Source: an uncultured Bacteroidota bacterium (lineage in GTDB: Bacteria; Bacteroidota; Bacteroidia; Flavobacteriales; Flavobacteriaceae). From it: DNA of 64,000 nt. The DNA lies in NCBI GenBank assembly GCA_902595825.1, contig CACJRP010000003.1, positions 40,715 to 104,714 of the forward strand. Reading direction: 5' to 3'. The position numbers and the translations under genes are program-made. Below are positions 62,304 to 64,000 of this stretch, piece after piece. Below the pieces are notes generated by a model. That model did no database searches. It was not told the origin of the DNA and was given only the letters and a program-made list of their open reading frames with translations. Positions within the stretch are counted from its first letter, which is position 1. Each line of letters begins with the position of its first letter.

Positions 62304-63758
62304 ATGGGTAAGTTAAAAGGTTTTTTGGAGTTTGACAGAATTGATGAATCTCAGGTGAATCCATCTGAAAGGATTAAAAATTATAATGAATTTACAGTAT
62401 CACCAAGTCCTGAAGAATTAAATAAACAAGGTGGTAGGTGCATGGATTGTGGTGTTCCTTTCTGTCATAGTGGTTGTCCCCTTGGCAATCTGATTCCAGA
62501 CTTTAATGATGCTGTTTATAAGAATGATTGGAAGAAAGCTTTAAACATTCTTCATAGCACCAATAACTTTCCAGAGTTCACTGGAAGACTATGCCCTGCT
62601 CCTTGTGAGCAAGCCTGTGTTTTAGGATTAGTAAGTCCCCCCGTTTCAATCGAAATGATTGAAAAATATATTGTTGAAAAGGGGTTCAAAGAAGGTTGGA
62701 TTAAACCGATAAAACCAACACACAATACGGGCAAGAATGTGGCTGTGATTGGGTCTGGACCTGCTGGCCTTGCGGCGGCTCAGCAATTAAATAGAGCGGG
62801 GCACAGAGTGACCGTTTTCGAAAAAGATAACAAAATTGGAGGCCTTTTAAGATATGGTATACCAGACTTTAAAATGGAAAAAAACATAATTGATAGGCGT
62901 TTAGAAATTTTAATTGCCGAGGGTATAGAATTCAATACTTCAATTGAGGTAGGTAAAGATATTTCAACAAAAGAATTAGAAAAAGAATTCGATGCTATAA
63001 TCATGTGTATTGGATCATCGGTGAAAAGGAACCTTCCAATACCAGGTAGTGATTTAAAAGGGGTAATTCAGGCAATGGATTTCCTTCCTAACAGCAATAA
63101 ATTTGTAGACAAACAATTATCATTAAAAAAAGATTTAAGTGCTAAAAATAAAGATGTAATTGTTATTGGTGGAGGTGATACTGGATCAGATTGCATTGGA
63201 ACAAGTAATAGACAAGGGGCAAAAAGTGTTACTAATTTTGAGATTACATCAAAACCCTCTGAAGAAAGAACCAACAAAAACCCTTGGCCATTTTGGCCAT
63301 TTAAGCTTAAGACTTCATCTTCTCACGAAGAAGGTAGCCACAGAGAATGGTCAATTATGACGAAAGAATTTATAGGGGATGGCAAGGGAAACCTATCTGG
63401 ATTAAAAACTGTGGAAATAAAGTGGAACCATAAAAATAAAATTGAGGAAATCAAGGGAACTGAAAAAATCTGGCCCTGTCAGATGGTACTTTTAGCTCTA
63501 GGGTTTCTAGGTCCTGAAAAAAGTATTGCAGAAAAATTTGAATTAAAGCTTAATGAAAAAGGAAATATTCAAACAGATGAACATTATAAAAGTTCAAAAA
63601 ATAAAATATTTGCTGCTGGTGATGCTAGAAGGGGACAATCTTTGATAGTCTGGGCAATTTCAGAGGGAAGGAATGTGGCTTTTGAAGTGGATAAGTTTTT
63701 GATGGGTAAATCATTTTTAACCAAGAAAAACAGCAAAGGAGATTTAATTTCTGCCTAA
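62304..63758 (+). CDS. gltD: Glutamate synthase (NADPH) small subunit
   Basis: This 484-residue flavoprotein oxidises NADPH and passes electrons to GltB. The N-terminal 4Fe-4S cysteines are in RCMDCGVPFCHSGCPLGN and CPAPCEQACVLG. The FAD loop is AVIGSGPAGLAAAQQL and the NADPH loop VIGGGDTGSDCIGTSNR; the C-terminal FAD contact is FAAGDARRGQSLIVWAISEG. It is the second gene of gltBD. The complex is the main ammonia-assimilation route with glutamine synthetase, which is not in the window. Confidence 0.95.
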   Translation: MGKLKGFLEFDRIDESQVNPSERIKNYNEFTVSPSPEELNKQGGRCMDCGVPFCHSGCPLGNLIPDFNDAVYKNDWKKALNILHSTNNFPEFTGRLCPAPCEQACVLGLVSPPVSIEMIEKYIVEKGFKEGWIKPIKPTHNTGKNVAVIGSGPAGLAAAQQLNRAGHRVTVFEKDNKIGGLLRYGIPDFKMEKNIIDRRLEILIAEGIEFNTSIEVGKDISTKELEKEFDAIIMCIGSSVKRNLPIPGSDLKGVIQAMDFLPNSNKFVDKQLSLKKDLSAKNKDVIVIGGGDTGSDCIGTSNRQGAKSVTNFEITSKPSEERTNKNPWPFWPFKLKTSSSHEEGSHREWSIMTKEFIGDGKGNLSGLKTVEIKWNHKNKIEEIKGTEKIWPCQMVLLALGFLGPEKSIAEKFELKLNEKGNIQTDEHYKSSKNKIFAAGDARRGQSLIVWAISEGRNVAFEVDKFLMGKSFLTKKNSKGDLISA

Positions 63759-63766
63759 TTATGTTC

Positions 63767-64000
63767 TCACTTATTTATAGCATTGTCAACTAAATCAGCA
63801 AGATTTAATTGAGAATTATTTTGTATCGAATCATTTATTTTAATCAATTCAATCATATCATTTCCAAATCTAAAAAAAATACTTTGGCCGATTTTTAAAT
63901 TTAAAAACAATCTAGTATTGGAATTAATTGTTGGATTTTTAACACCCGGAATGTAAACTTTAATATTTTGGATTGTTGTATTCACTAAAAAAAAACTCTT
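63767..64000 (-). CDS. Unidentified protein, partial (C-terminal part; 5' end beyond the window)
   Basis: An open frame on the minus strand runs from the right edge (64000) to a TGA at 63767, giving the last 77 residues of a protein. It contains IKVYIPGVKNPTINSNTRLF, FRFGNDMIELIKI and a polar C-terminus. A GTG at 63985 could be the start, but no stop codon separates it from the edge, so a longer gene is more likely. I do not recognise the family. It converges on gltD with 8 bp between the stops. Confidence 0.45.
   Translation of the reverse strand, partial: KSFFLVNTTIQNIKVYIPGVKNPTINSNTRLFLNLKIGQSIFFRFGNDMIELIKINDSIQNNSQLNLADLVDNAINK

Noticed and set aside
1-64000. CRISPR arrays, insertion sequences, prophage, toxin-antitoxin or restriction-defence modules.
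   Set aside because: Reading both strands I found no regularly spaced repeats, transposase or integrase motifs, phage structural genes or defence-type gene clusters.

Overview
The window is a densely packed, AT-rich piece of the core chromosome of a bacterium of the phylum Bacteroidota, most likely a marine member of the Flavobacteriia. The evidence is the type IX secretion plug protein, the Na+-translocating NADH:quinone reductase, the fused DAHP synthase-chorismate mutase, a methionine synthase split into two genes, promoters of the TTTG / TAnnTTTG type, and the near absence of Shine-Dalgarno sequences. I see no prophage, insertion sequence, CRISPR array or plasmid module. Product names rest on reading the translated sequences; no database search was possible.

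Layout. 1-1605 (minus): start of an nqr operon (nqrA, partial nqrB). 1766-6962: T9SS plug, apaG, pruA, rsmG (minus) and an aspartate aminotransferase. 6964-11000 (minus): a phenylalanine/tyrosine operon, pheA - aminotransferase - tyrA - DAHP synthase/chorismate mutase, preceded by a textbook transcription attenuator with a Tyr/Phe-rich 19-residue leader peptide. 11101-12708: an amidase lipoprotein. 12758-21529 (minus): a methionine/SAM operon, metK - metY - metX - osmC-like - metH (N part) - metH (C part) - metF, headed by what looks like a SAM-II riboswitch with a clear alternative-pairing switch. 21605-30894: deoxynucleoside kinase, membrane pyrophosphatase, pdhB, a bifunctional nuclease, thyA-folA-fabD, a DegT aminotransferase and waaA. 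30984-33451: two secreted phosphatases. 33452-35245: a secreted CotH-like protein and a bestrophin-like membrane protein. 35264-35345: tRNA-Leu. 35428-39731: an M20 dipeptidase, a HemW-like protein that has lost its radical-SAM residues, ruvC and small envelope proteins. 39759-45390: an ECF sigma factor overlapping an NRAMP-like transporter, lipA, lpxK, a Nif3-like protein and a zinc-ribbon-family protein without its cysteines. 45402-50574: an S9 peptidase, a DUF1080 / Gfo-Idh-MocA pair, a DUF1543 protein and a doubly frameshifted GNAT acetyltransferase. 50703-50777: tRNA-Val. 51175-57607: a TylF-like methyltransferase, folC-tonB-exbD-exbB, nhaD and anmK. 57787-63758: gltBD, then an unidentified partial gene at the right edge.

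How the genes fit together. Several products belong to a sodium-based bioenergetic system: Nqr, NhaD and a K+-dependent-type membrane pyrophosphatase. Two amino-acid operons carry cis-acting RNA control that can be read directly from the sequence: Tyr/Phe attenuation and a SAM-sensing switch. Several proteins keep the fold of a metal- or cluster-binding family but have lost the ligands (HemW-like, zinc-ribbon-like, NRAMP-like). These, with the two RNA switches, are the most interesting features here. There is no evidence of a wholly new multi-gene system.
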